Below, in pieces: positions 1 to 7,582 of a stretch of 35,913 nucleotides of DNA. Below the pieces are notes generated by a model, which searched no databases, was not told the DNA's origin, and was given only the letters and a program-made list of their open reading frames with translations. A program made the translations under genes and the position numbers. How positions within the stretch are numbered: the stretch's first letter is position 1; the number at the start of each line of letters is the position of its first letter. The DNA comes from Myxococcales bacterium (GTDB taxonomy: Bacteria > Myxococcota_A > Polyangia > Polyangiales > Ga0077539), in contig JAAFIF010000051.1 in the NCBI GenBank assembly GCA_013298625.1, forward strand, positions 28,058-63,970. Reading direction: 5' to 3'.

Positions 1-51
1 ACCCCGCGCCGCACGATGCGTCTGCCGCTGTTTTCACTGGCGATACTGTGT
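1..51 (+). repeat. Repeat A, copy A1
   Basis: First of a family of short interspersed repeats. The shared core is GATGCGTCTGCCGCTG followed by TTTTCACTGGCGATACTGTG, preceded by a CGCGCCGCACG-like segment. Its ATG is at 16 and the frame reads MRLPLFSLAILC. Other copies lie near 1351, 7216, 9385, 11617 and, inverted, 23745, with a degenerate one near 15779. It lies about 180 bp beyond the 3' end of the minus-strand gene at 232-1131. From 52 to 231 I see no supportable gene or site. Confidence 0.75.
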
Positions 52-231
52 CGGTTGCGAGCTCCGACCGATCACGGTTCCGCCGCCCGAATAGCAGCCG
101 TGAGCGTGCGTTGGGGGATGCCGGCATGCGTGGACCTTCGCATCGCCCACCACGACGCGGGAGTACGGTGGTTCACCCAGCGGCGATGTCGAAGCAATCG
201 GGCAGCAAGCGTTGGGGGTCGGTGACGGGCG

Positions 232-1131
232 CTAGAACTCGCCAGCGACCTCTAGGCGAAGCGCGCCTGGCGACGGCGCCAACGACACCGAAGGGATGGA
301 CACCTGGCCCGAAGCCCTACGCACCGTTGAAGGCGCGAGAGTCGACGTCGATGCGTGAGGTGAGTACCCAGCAATCAAGAGCGCAATGCCCGGAACGAGC
401 ATCGCCCCGAGCCCCACGCCGGAAACGATCGCGCCTGGGACCAGCAGTGGGTTGTTGCTTCCGCACAGGGGGGTGAAACTGAAAAAGCACCGCGTCGAGG
501 ACGCGAACATTTCCGTCACGAGCAGCGCGCCACCGACGCCCACTGCCACTCCACCCAACACGGTCAACGCGATCCCGGCTCGCCGAATGTTGTCGCGGAG
601 CGGTGAAGGCACTTCGCCCACCCGCGGGCTCGTCGTCTGCGTGTTCAGCGCGACGCGCGGCAACGCGAGTCCAGCGATGAACAATCCAACGCCGAAGCTC
701 TGCAGGACGCCGTCAAAAACGAGCACTGCGAGCGTCGGTGCCGAGAGGCTGTGCATCCTGCCTCCGATCGCTGCCCAAACAAACGGTCCTGCCGCTGGAA
801 TCATGAGCGTCGCTGCGAGCTGACTGTTCGGAGCTGGCATCGTCAAGGCGCTCGCGATCACCGACGGCACCCATGCCGCGCCGAACGTCAATGCACCGGC
901 GACGACGAGTCCCACAGTGGGTGTCGCCACGACTCGCGTGCCGACCGCAACTGGGCCGCCGAGGGACTCCCGCACGACAACACGGCTGATCCCCGCCGAC
1001 TCGGTATGCGACGTTTGCGCTCGCTGCGGTGTGCCGACAGCGGTGGTCTCCTGGGCCCGCTGCGCAGATGCATCCGACGCGCGCGCCCCGAGCGCGCCGA
1101 TCACCCACACAATCAACATGGCCTCTCGCAT
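232..1131 (-). CDS. Exported/membrane protein with about four hydrophobic segments
   Basis: 299 aa, family not recognised. The N-terminus MREAMLIVWVIGALGARASDASA is signal-peptide-like. Hydrophobic stretches follow, starting near GLVVAGALTFGAAW, LAVLVFDGVLQSF, AGIALTVLGGVAVG and LLVPGAIVSGVGLG, so a Gly/Ala-rich integral envelope protein is likely. The C-terminal ~45 residues are hydrophilic (Ser/Pro-rich) and end in Phe. I chose the ATG that gives an N-terminal signal, although no good Shine-Dalgarno precedes it. The frame is open further upstream, and an ATG at 1332 would add 67 residues (MVFEAWLHGDAGALFNVL...). That stretch reads like protein but would bury the signal, so I treat it as a possible remnant fused in frame. 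It stands alone, 437 bp from the next minus-strand gene. Confidence 0.75.
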   Translation of the reverse strand: MREAMLIVWVIGALGARASDASAQRAQETTAVGTPQRAQTSHTESAGISRVVVRESLGGPVAVGTRVVATPTVGLVVAGALTFGAAWVPSVIASALTMPAPNSQLAATLMIPAAGPFVWAAIGGRMHSLSAPTLAVLVFDGVLQSFGVGLFIAGLALPRVALNTQTTSPRVGEVPSPLRDNIRRAGIALTVLGGVAVGVGGALLVTEMFASSTRCFFSFTPLCGSNNPLLVPGAIVSGVGLGAMLVPGIALLIAGYSPHASTSTLAPSTVRRASGQVSIPSVSLAPSPGALRLEVAGEF

Positions 1132-1350
1132 CGCGCGCGTTGAGGATACACCTTGCAGTGGGCGAACAGCGCACTTCGAGAGCCCTAGCGCGGAGACCGC
1201 GTCGGAGAGCACTTCGACATCCAGCTCCGCTTCGAACGCGGTGACGCCGCCGTCGCACACCGCGATCACGTTGGTCGTCAGCACATTGAAAAGCGCTCCA
1301 GCGTCGCCGTGCAGCCAGGCTTCGAACACCATCGCGTCTGATTCAGCAAG

Positions 1351-1399
1351 CCCGCGCTGCACGATGCGTCTGCCGCTCTTTTCACTGGCGATGCTGAGT
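1351..1399 (+). repeat. Repeat A, copy A2
   Basis: Near-identical to A1: CGCGCTGCACGATGCGTCTG, then CCGCTCTTTTCACTGGCGATGCTG. The ATG is at 1364 and the frame reads MRLPLFSLAMLS. It sits in the 437-bp gap between two minus-strand genes, about 170 bp beyond the 3' end of the gene at 1569-2231. Confidence 0.8.
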
Positions 1400-1422
1400 T
1401 CAGCGAGAGGACCGCGTGAAAC

Positions 1423-1617
1423 ATGGCGACCGGGCTTCCCGTGACGACCGAGGGCCAGCGATTCGCCGACACGCTGCGCGCCTCCGAGAAGCAGCGCGCG
1501 ACCGCGGACGTGGTCGAGATGATCTTTGGGGCGACAGGGCCGTCGTTGCACGGGTCGAGCAGCGTCGCTCAGAACCCGCCGAACTCCACGCCCGCGACGC
1601 CGCTCGGGCCGAAGTAG
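1423..1617 (+). CDS. Possible small protein (64 aa)
   Basis: Short plus-strand frame starting MATGLPVTTEGQRFADTLRA and continuing with a helical, charged stretch (SEKQRATADVVEMIFG) that looks like real protein rather than a shadow. GAGGA lies about 11 nt before the ATG, which is a rather long spacing. The last ~49 nt overlap the 3' end of the convergent minus-strand gene at 1569-2231, where the product becomes low complexity (Pro/Asn/Thr). It could be a small gene or the start of a decayed one. No family recognised. Confidence 0.35.
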   Translation: MATGLPVTTEGQRFADTLRASEKQRATADVVEMIFGATGPSLHGSSSVAQNPPNSTPATPLGPK

Positions 1618-2231
1618 TCTCTTCGCACAAACGCGTCGTAGCCAAAGACGTTGGTGAAATGCAGGCCGAAGTACGGCCTCAGCCACGACGCGGGAGTCCG
1701 AATCGACAGGCGCAGCCCCACGTCGACCGCGACGCCAAACGACGAGTCTTTGCCGTCGAGCAGCTCGTTCTCCCACTGGCTCACGCGACGCCCGTCGGGC
1801 GTGTTGCGGTCGTCTCCAGAGAGGTAGAAGCCAAACGCTCCGAACCCGACCATCACCGGCAGCTCGACATCGAGCCATGGGAGCCCCGGCATCGTGACGC
1901 GAGGCGCGACGAAGATCCCCGTCACGGCGCCGTCGCCGCGAAGCGCGAGCTCGGACCGTCCGCGGTAGGTGCGGTCTGCGAGCGAGACGCGAAACGTGGA
2001 CGGGTTGATCGGTCCCGGCCGCGCAAAGCCGGCGAGGCCGACCTTGAGATGGCCGTAGAACAACAGCGCGCCCGCTTGAAATCCGGGGCCGTGACTGAGG
2101 TGCTCGGCCAGCCCCAACGCGCGCCAGTCGACGCCCACGAAGGGCGCGGCGAAGGGCGCAGCCTGCGCGTGCGCGGACGATGCGCTGAGCCAGAGGACGA
2201 GCGGCAACACCAAGGCCGAAATGCTTCGCAT
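1569..2231 (-). CDS. Outer-membrane beta-barrel-like protein (220 aa)
   Basis: MRSISALVLPLVLWLSASSAHAQA is a clear Sec signal peptide with an AHA-type cleavage site. The mature part alternates short amphipathic strands (FQAGALLFYGHLKVGLAGFA, PYFGLHFTNVFGYDAFVRRD) and ends in a terminal Phe (GVEFGGF), the usual mark of proteins handed to the BAM machinery. AGGAG lies 7 nt before the chosen ATG, so this start is well supported. It is 29 bp downstream of another barrel-like gene (2261-3070) on the same strand, suggesting co-transcription. The specific family was not recognised. A role in the outer membrane is inferred from architecture only. Confidence 0.85.
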   Translation of the reverse strand: MRSISALVLPLVLWLSASSAHAQAAPFAAPFVGVDWRALGLAEHLSHGPGFQAGALLFYGHLKVGLAGFARPGPINPSTFRVSLADRTYRGRSELALRGDGAVTGIFVAPRVTMPGLPWLDVELPVMVGFGAFGFYLSGDDRNTPDGRRVSQWENELLDGKDSSFGVAVDVGLRLSIRTPASWLRPYFGLHFTNVFGYDAFVRRDYFGPSGVAGVEFGGF

Positions 2232-2260
2232 GCGTGAGCTCCTGTGATCGATCGTGTGAA

Positions 2261-3070
2261 TCAAAATCGGAGCCATCGCTGGGCGCCGATTTGAAAGCGA
2301 AGCGCGACCGTGCCGCGCGCGAGAAACTTCGCGCCGTCGCCGTTGGCGCCGAACACACCTCCCGCGTCTGCGTCGAGTGTGAGCGAGAGCTGCTCGGTCA
2401 ACGCGATCGCAGTGCCGAGCGAGAGCAGCGCGCCGACGATGTCGGGCTGCACCTCGGGGGCGAGCTCGAAGACCACCGGAACGACGACCCCCGCGCGAAG
2501 CACCACGCGATCGCTGAGCCCTGCGTGCGTCACGAAGAGCAGGTCGCCGCCCGCGGCCCACGACGCGCGTTGCGCGAGCGCGCTGGTCTGCGACGCGCCG
2601 TCGATTCGACGCACGTGCGCGCGCGCGCCGAAGGACAGCGACACCTGCTCGCGTCGCCAAATCGGCGTCAGGACGCTGAGCCCCGCGTCGAGCCGAAGCG
2701 CGTCGTGTCCGGCGTGCCCGCCGACGAACACGTCCCAGTCGCGTCCGAGGCCGAGGTCGAGGCCGAGCTGCGTCTCGCCCGCTGTTCGCACACGAACGTC
2801 CAGCGCGGCGCCAGCGCCGAAGTTCGACAGCCGCGCCCCGAGCGCGAACGACGACGCCGCGCGATCCCAGGACGACGGAGCGACGCCCGAGCTCACGACG
2901 GAGCGCGTCTCGGCCTGCGTCGCCTGCGCGGACGCTTCGGACGCGGAGAGGCACACGAGCAGCGCCGCTGTCGTGGTGCGAGGTGCGCCGAAGCCGCGCG
3001 CGAGTCCTCGCGGGGGAGAGCAAAACGAGATGGCGTTCATGAGGACCGAGACTGGTGTCCCTATGCCCAT
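2261..3070 (-). CDS. Outer-membrane beta-barrel-like protein (269 aa)
   Basis: An N-terminal export signal (hydrophobic core TTTAALLVCLSASEASAQA) precedes a region of repeated amphipathic strands rich in Gly, Ala and aromatic residues. The protein ends GTVALRFQIGAQRWLRF, a textbook C-terminal beta-signal with terminal Phe. Two ATGs are possible: 3070 (used here) and 3040 (MNAISFCSPPRG). Neither has a strong Shine-Dalgarno, and 3040 gives a shorter n-region. The gene lies between the upstream LysR regulator (70 bp) and the downstream 220-aa barrel gene (29 bp), all on minus. The three may form one transcript, with the regulator controlling envelope proteins; that is inference. Confidence 0.8.
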   Translation of the reverse strand: MGIGTPVSVLMNAISFCSPPRGLARGFGAPRTTTAALLVCLSASEASAQATQAETRSVVSSGVAPSSWDRAASSFALGARLSNFGAGAALDVRVRTAGETQLGLDLGLGRDWDVFVGGHAGHDALRLDAGLSVLTPIWRREQVSLSFGARAHVRRIDGASQTSALAQRASWAAGGDLLFVTHAGLSDRVVLRAGVVVPVVFELAPEVQPDIVGALLSLGTAIALTEQLSLTLDADAGGVFGANGDGAKFLARGTVALRFQIGAQRWLRF

Positions 3071-3139
3071 GCGTCCAACTCATGCCGGTGATGACCATGA
3101 TGAAGGATGCTCATGAGGCTACGCGATCGCGCTCGAGGC

Positions 3140-4126
3140 TCACCGTCGCGGCGGCGCGCGCGGGCGTCTCGTCGCAGCGCGGGTTCGCGCGGACGAAGCG
3201 TCGCTGCGCTGAGCGTTCGCCAGCGCAAACTCGCGCAGCCACTGGTGCGCGCTGTCGTGTTGGTAGCGCTCGTGCCAGAGCAGGTACGTCGAGATCTCGG
3301 GCAGCTCGATCGGCGGTCTCAGGACGCGCAGCGGCGCGACCAAAGTCGCCGCTTCAGCGACGCTCGTCGGACACGTCAGGATCATGTCTGTCTGCGCGAG
3401 CAGCACGGGCGCGCTCAAGAAGCTCGTGGTGGTGACGGCGACGCGGCGCGAGCGGCGCAGCGCAGCGAGCGCCTGATCGACTACGCCCACGGGCGCGCCG
3501 CTCGGCGCGACGAGCAAATGATCGAGCGAGAGAAAGCGCTCGAGCGTGAGCCGCTGCCCCACGTGCGGATGCTTCGCGCGGATCAGGCAGGCGAAGCGGT
3601 CCGTCTGCAGGAGGCGCTGCTGAATTCCTGGTCGAATTTCGTGCTTCACGCCGGGAACGCCGCCGGGCATCACGAGTAAGTCCAGCTCGCCGCTCGCGAG
3701 CTCGTCGAACGAGCTCGGGCCACGGCGACGAATGGACAGGCGCATCCGCGGGGCTTCGACCGCGAGGCTCGCGAGAATCCTCGGCAGCAGCGTCAGCTCG
3801 ACCGCGTCCACGCACGCCACGCGGATTTCGCGCTCTGCCGTGCGAGGATCGAACGGAGCGGCCGCCCGCACAGCAGCGCTCACGCCGTTCAGCGCGTCGC
3901 GAAGCGGAAGCTCCAGGCGCTCGGCGCGCGGCGTCGCGATCAGGCCGCTCGACGCGCTGACAAACAGCGGATCGTTCAGCTCTGCGCGCAGCCGCTTGAG
4001 CTTGTGGCTCATGGCGGACTGGGTGATCCCAAGGCGCTTCGCGGCGCGCGTCACGTTGCGCTCACGAAGCAACATGTCGAGCGCCACGAGCAGGTTGAGG
4101 TCCATGTGTGAGGTATCGGACTGCAT
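3140..4126 (-). CDS. LysR-family transcriptional regulator
   Basis: 328 aa, normal length for a LysR-type regulator. Residues ~8-67 are the winged helix-turn-helix (MDLNLLVALDMLLRERNVTR, then AAKRLGITQSAMSHKLKRL). The rest is the periplasmic-binding-like effector domain, including EREIRVACVDAVELTLLPRI, LASGELDLLVMPG and a DRFACLIRAKHP strand typical of the NodD/Nac-like subgroup. The ATG at 4105 (MDLNLL) is an equally good start and neither has a clear ribosome binding site. The C-terminal ~20 residues are Arg/Ala-rich. It is divergent from 4505 and followed closely by two envelope-protein genes. The effector and target genes cannot be told from sequence. Confidence 0.93.
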   Translation of the reverse strand: MQSDTSHMDLNLLVALDMLLRERNVTRAAKRLGITQSAMSHKLKRLRAELNDPLFVSASSGLIATPRAERLELPLRDALNGVSAAVRAAAPFDPRTAEREIRVACVDAVELTLLPRILASLAVEAPRMRLSIRRRGPSSFDELASGELDLLVMPGGVPGVKHEIRPGIQQRLLQTDRFACLIRAKHPHVGQRLTLERFLSLDHLLVAPSGAPVGVVDQALAALRRSRRVAVTTTSFLSAPVLLAQTDMILTCPTSVAEAATLVAPLRVLRPPIELPEISTYLLWHERYQHDSAHQWLREFALANAQRSDASSARTRAATRRPRAPPRR

Positions 4127-4379
4127 CGGCGACGATCATCGCGCGCGACGGTGTCCGAGCGCGCGACGCGCGGCAGGATTCGGCGCTGGGAGGATCCCGA
4201 GAGACGTTGATCGAGATGTCGAAGCTGATCTGCCCGTAGAGGGAGGCAAGGACATCCCTCGCTCGTCACTGGGCCACGCGTCCGCTGACGGCGCCGCCAA
4301 GGCGCGGCTCCGCTTGTGTCGTCCCGACGCGGACGGGGCGCGCTCGTCCGAACGCCGCGCTATGCGATCGCTCTCTCGA

Positions 4380-4403
4380 ATTGAAGGCGATCGCGAGTTC
4401 AAT
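4380..4403. promoter_or_regulatory. Inverted repeat in the divergent LysR/4505 intergenic region
   Basis: ATTGAA and TTCAAT form a perfect 6-bp inverted repeat separated by 12 bp that contain the palindrome GCGATCGC. It lies in the 378-bp gap (4127-4504) between a LysR gene and the divergent gene at 4505. Spaced dyads of this kind are compatible with a dimeric regulator site. No convincing -35/-10 pair was found, and the rest of the gap holds nothing else I can support. Confidence 0.3.
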
Positions 4404-4504
4404 CGCGAGACGAGCATCTTCCAGTGTGTCGCGCGGCGCGTAGGGACGACGCCTCGCGTTCGTCGTGCACACGAGGGGGCGGGTATGTTTCGCTCACCTT
4501 CACG

Positions 4505-5020
4505 ATGCCCCCTGCCGAGCTGACGCCCATCGACCGCTTCTTCGCCGATCACAGCGACGCCGACATCCTGCTCTGCCTTCAGCAAGTCTTCTTCGCGCGA
4601 CACAAGCAAGACGCTGCCTGGCTCTCGGCCGAGACGCCGTTGGTGAACGCGCTCTACCGCGCCACCATCCTCATGGACGACCTCATCCACGACGGCTGGA
4701 CGCGCTTTGCCGAGACTCTGCAGGCCGGAACGTTGGCGGAGTTTCTCGACGCGCTTCGATTCTTTCACTCGCGCTTTGCGCTCGAGGTCCAGCGGCGCGC
4801 GGAGAATCCAGACCGCTTCCTCGACGAGTCGAGGCTGGACGCCGACGCGGTGCAGGACTACGTCGTCGAAACAAGCCAGCTCCTCACCGACGAAGTCGCG
4901 CGCGCTCTGCGCACGCATCGCGAGTCCTTGCTGCACTTGCTGCCGTCGATGGAGACGCACGCGAAAGCGAATCTCGCGACACGCGAAGCGCTGCAAGGCA
5001 GGCAAGCATGGCGCGCATAG
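4505..5020 (+). CDS. Hypothetical helical protein (171 aa)
   Basis: Starts MPPAELTPIDRFFADHSDAD and continues as an almost wholly alpha-helical, charged, soluble protein (ILLCLQQVFFARHKQDAAWL, TLAEFLDALRFFHSRFALEV). No signal peptide, membrane segment or catalytic motif is visible and I do not recognise the family. The frame is open upstream to a GTG at 4424, but that extension is Arg/Gly-rich and looks non-coding, so I used the ATG at 4505. It is the first gene divergent from the LysR regulator and is followed 43 bp later by another small gene on the same strand. Confidence 0.75.
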   Translation: MPPAELTPIDRFFADHSDADILLCLQQVFFARHKQDAAWLSAETPLVNALYRATILMDDLIHDGWTRFAETLQAGTLAEFLDALRFFHSRFALEVQRRAENPDRFLDESRLDADAVQDYVVETSQLLTDEVARALRTHRESLLHLLPSMETHAKANLATREALQGRQAWRA

Positions 5021-5063
5021 CCAGCGCTACGCGCAAGCGTGCCCCTGCAACGCTCTCGCGACG

Positions 5064-5348
5064 ATGACGCACGGCGAGGTCGACACGGTGCTCGCGTGGC
5101 TCGCCGAGGGACGCGCGGTGCGCGTTCCCATCAACGCACCGCTCTTCTCCGACAACCACCCGCTCTCGAGCAGCGTGCGGCGCGAGGCGAGCGGGCGCTA
5201 CGTGCTCGAGACGCGCTTCAAGGAGCAGCAGACGATCCGCGAGGACGAGCCCGTCCAGCTCTCCACCGAGCGCCGCGCGCCGACGATTCCCGCGAAGCTC
5301 CCTCACGAAGCGAACACCCGAAGGTGCTCGATCGCCGTGTTGCGGTGA
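5064..5348 (+). CDS. Hypothetical small protein (94 aa)
   Basis: MTHGEVDTVLAWLAEGRAVR begins a compact soluble protein with alternating helix and strand (ASGRYVLETRFKEQQTIRED). The family was not recognised. It is 43 bp downstream of the gene at 4505 and probably co-transcribed with it. Its last 46 nt overlap the 3' end of the convergent hydrolase gene at 5303-6166. The overlap part (ANTRRCSIAVLR) could be an extension past an older stop. No Shine-Dalgarno is obvious, so translational coupling to 4505-5020 is possible. Confidence 0.6.
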   Translation: MTHGEVDTVLAWLAEGRAVRVPINAPLFSDNHPLSSSVRREASGRYVLETRFKEQQTIREDEPVQLSTERRAPTIPAKLPHEANTRRCSIAVLR

Positions 5349-6166
5349 ATCTCGAGCACTGGCGCGATGCCGCCCGAGGCGTCGCGTTGATATCCGCCTG
5401 CGAGATTCCAGACGAGCGGAAGACCTAGCGCCGAGGCCATCTCGAACACCAGCGCGTCGCGCGCGCGCAGCTCCGCGGTCGTGAGCCAGCCGCCGAGCGG
5501 ATCGTCGACGTGGGGATCCGCGCCCGCTTGATAGAGCACCACGTCGGCGTCACGCGCCGCGCGCAGCTCGCGCTCGAGTCGCGCGAAGAACGCAGCGACC
5601 TCGGATCGCTTGTGAAAATGCGCGCCCGCGGTGAAGTGACTCACCCACGCGCCGCAGCCGAGGCGCGCGAGGATGTCCGACGTTCCGTCGCCTTCGTGTT
5701 GGTCACAATCGATGATCGCGACGCGCCCCGCGCGCCCCTCGGCCTTCAGCGCGAGCGCCGTCACCATCAGCCCGTTGAAGGTGCAATAGCCCCATCCCCC
5801 GCCCCATCCGGCGTGGTGAAAACCAGAGACCGGCGCGCACACTGCGGTCCGCTCCGCGATCGCCACGCGCGCTCCGTCGAGCATCGCGCCCGTCGTGAAC
5901 GGCAGCGACGCGGCCAGCGCCGGATCGCGCGTCCCGAACCCGTTGTCGCGCAGCAAATCCAGCACGCCATCCACGTGCGCGCGATCATGGGCCAGCGCCA
6001 ACGTGTCCCGCGTCACGGGCTCAGGCGCGAGGATTCGCAGCGCGAACCCCAGCGATCGCCAGTCGCCGACGACCTGCGCAGGCTTCGCAGCGCTCGGCGA
6101 GTCCGACTGCGCAGGCGCTTGCATCGAGTCACGAAACATCACGGTGAGCACAGGGGTGCTGGTCAT
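5303..6166 (-). CDS. Histone-deacetylase-family (acetoin utilization/acetylpolyamine amidohydrolase-like) zinc hydrolase
   Basis: 287 aa arginase/deacetylase-fold enzyme that would remove acetyl groups from acetyl-lysine or acetylpolyamine substrates. Visible motifs: SGFHHAG with the active-site His pair (H117, H118), YCTFNGL after it, IIDCDQHEGDGT with the zinc ligands D155 and H157, GADPHVDDPLGG with the second zinc-binding Asp (D217), and NLAGGY with the transition-state Tyr (Y259). All key residues are present, so it should be active. The ATG is preceded by a near-perfect AAAGGAGG at 7 nt. It is short for the family (usually 300-370 aa). It is divergently transcribed from a LysR regulator (6240-7142), the likely controller. 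Confidence 0.95.
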   Translation of the reverse strand: MTSTPVLTVMFRDSMQAPAQSDSPSAAKPAQVVGDWRSLGFALRILAPEPVTRDTLALAHDRAHVDGVLDLLRDNGFGTRDPALAASLPFTTGAMLDGARVAIAERTAVCAPVSGFHHAGWGGGWGYCTFNGLMVTALALKAEGRAGRVAIIDCDQHEGDGTSDILARLGCGAWVSHFTAGAHFHKRSEVAAFFARLERELRAARDADVVLYQAGADPHVDDPLGGWLTTAELRARDALVFEMASALGLPLVWNLAGGYQRDASGGIAPVLEIHRNTAIEHLRVFAS

Positions 6167-6203
6167 CGAAGGCCTCCTTTGGCGCGCTCGGTTCTGCCCG
6201 CGA

Positions 6204-6213
6204 AGTCATGACT
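6204..6213. promoter_or_regulatory. Palindrome between divergent HDAC-like gene and LysR gene
   Basis: AGTCATGACT is a perfect 10-bp palindrome in the 73-bp space between the two divergent starts. A second half-copy, CCATGACTG, recurs 32 bp downstream at the LysR start codon. A dyad in a short divergent regulator/target space is a good candidate for the LysR operator. The site is seen directly; its binding is inference. Confidence 0.4.
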
Positions 6214-6239
6214 GTTCAATGCATGGCAGAATCAAGTCC

Positions 6240-7142
6240 ATGACTGCAGAGTACGGTCAGGATCGCCCCTTCGCGGGGCTCACGCTCGAGCGACTCGAGA
6301 GCTTCATCGCCGTCGCCGACGCGGGAGGGATCGCCAGAGCCGCCCCAGACAACCCGACGCGGCAGAGCCAGCTCTCGCGGCAGCTACGCGAGATCCAACG
6401 CGCGCTCGGCTTCGAGATCACCCGACGAGACGGGCAACGCGTGGTGCTCACGCCCCGCGGCGCGCAGCTGCGCGCGATGCTCCGCGAGTTCTACGCGACG
6501 CTGACCGCGCTTCGCAGCGAGCACGCAGCGCAGCCCGTGTCCGTGACGCTCGCCGCCGGGGACAGCGTCCTTCGTTGGGTCGTGCTCCCGCGGCTGCACG
6601 AAGTCCTCGCACACTCGCCGGGCGTCGACCTCTCGGTGCGCGCGGTCACCAAGGGATTCGCCGCCGTGCGAGACGGGACGTACGACCTCGCGATCTGCCG
6701 CTCCCGCCGCAAGCCCGACGGAATCAAGCTCACCCGCATCGGCGTGCTTCGCTACGCCCTCTTCGCGCCGCGAATCAACGGTAAGCGTCGCGGCGCGCGG
6801 TCCATCGCGACGCTGCCGTTCGTCCATGTCACGGGCGCGCAAGACCTGATGGAGAAGCTCTACGAAACGCTCGCCGTCGCCCCCTCGGTCGCGCTTCGGT
6901 GCGAGACGTTTCCGCAGGCCGCGCTCGCGGTGGCGTCGGGACACTATGCGTCGTTGCTGCCCATCACGGCGGCGCGCGAGATCGATCGCACGGTCGCGAC
7001 GCCGATCGAGGGGCTCGACCTGTCCGCGCTGGATCTGCCGCTGGCGTTGGCCGCGCGCGAGCGACGACTGGACACCGTGGCTGCGATCGACGCGCTCTAT
7101 GCCAGCCTCGCGAAGCACCTCGCGCGCGTGCTGGACGCGTGA
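6240..7142 (+). CDS. LysR-family transcriptional regulator
   Basis: 300 aa. Residues ~15-75 form the helix-turn-helix (LTLERLESFIAVADAGGIAR, then AAPDNPTRQSQLSRQLREIQ). LTPRGAQLRAMLREFYATL is the linker helix, and a substrate-binding-like effector domain follows (VLPRLHEVLAHSPGVDLSVR, DGTYDLAICRSR). Relative to the usual AA..L..TQ.A.S motif, the helix reads APDNPTRQSQLS. This is a less common LysR subgroup sometimes found beside deacetylase or amidase genes. The ATG at 6219 (MHGRIKSM) is an alternative start. It is divergent from the HDAC-like hydrolase, with a palindrome between them, so control of that gene is likely. Confidence 0.92.
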   Translation: MTAEYGQDRPFAGLTLERLESFIAVADAGGIARAAPDNPTRQSQLSRQLREIQRALGFEITRRDGQRVVLTPRGAQLRAMLREFYATLTALRSEHAAQPVSVTLAAGDSVLRWVVLPRLHEVLAHSPGVDLSVRAVTKGFAAVRDGTYDLAICRSRRKPDGIKLTRIGVLRYALFAPRINGKRRGARSIATLPFVHVTGAQDLMEKLYETLAVAPSVALRCETFPQAALAVASGHYASLLPITAAREIDRTVATPIEGLDLSALDLPLALAARERRLDTVAAIDALYASLAKHLARVLDA

Positions 7143-7215
7143 CCCGCGCATCGTCGCCACCAGCGCTGCGCGCGGTCAACGCGTGCTGCGCTGCTCGAGC
7201 GACGGGAGGAGATCT

Positions 7216-7269
7216 CACGCAGCGCCGCGCGATGCGGTTGTCGCTGTTTTCGCCAGCGATGCTGTGTTG
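7216..7269 (+). repeat. Repeat A, copy A3, in a 440-bp gap
   Basis: CGCCGCGCGATGCGGTTGTC then GCTGTTTTCGCCAGCGATGC is a diverged copy; its frame (ATG at 7232) reads MRLSLFSPAMLC and then stops. It lies between the convergent LysR and esterase genes (gap 7143-7582). The remainder of the gap holds no intact gene. Two plus-strand stretches look protein-like in different frames, about 7261-7405 (VLTDDLLAANGEVSRLDALV) and about 7412-7540 (PVEALERSLIATAIARAKGG). This is consistent with a frameshifted remnant, at low confidence. Confidence 0.65.
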
Positions 7270-7582
7270 ACCGACGACCTGCTCGCCGCCAACGGCGAGG
7301 TCTCGCGGCTCGACGCGCTCGTTCGGGCGCCGCTGCAGGTCGCGCAGCGCTCGGTGCAACCGCGGCAGTCGATCGCGGCCGAGAGCGCGCAGCGTCCGAA
7401 GAAGCGATGCAGCGGCTGGTCGGCCAGTCGAGGCCCTCGAGCGCTCGTTGATCGCGACCGCGATTGCTCGCGCGAAGGGCGGTCGCTCAGAGGCGGCTCT
7501 GATGGCTCGGTTGGATCGGGCGTTGCGCGACGCGATCGAGCTTTGTGTTTGCAGGCGATCCTGTGTCCGCTGGGCGCCGTCG

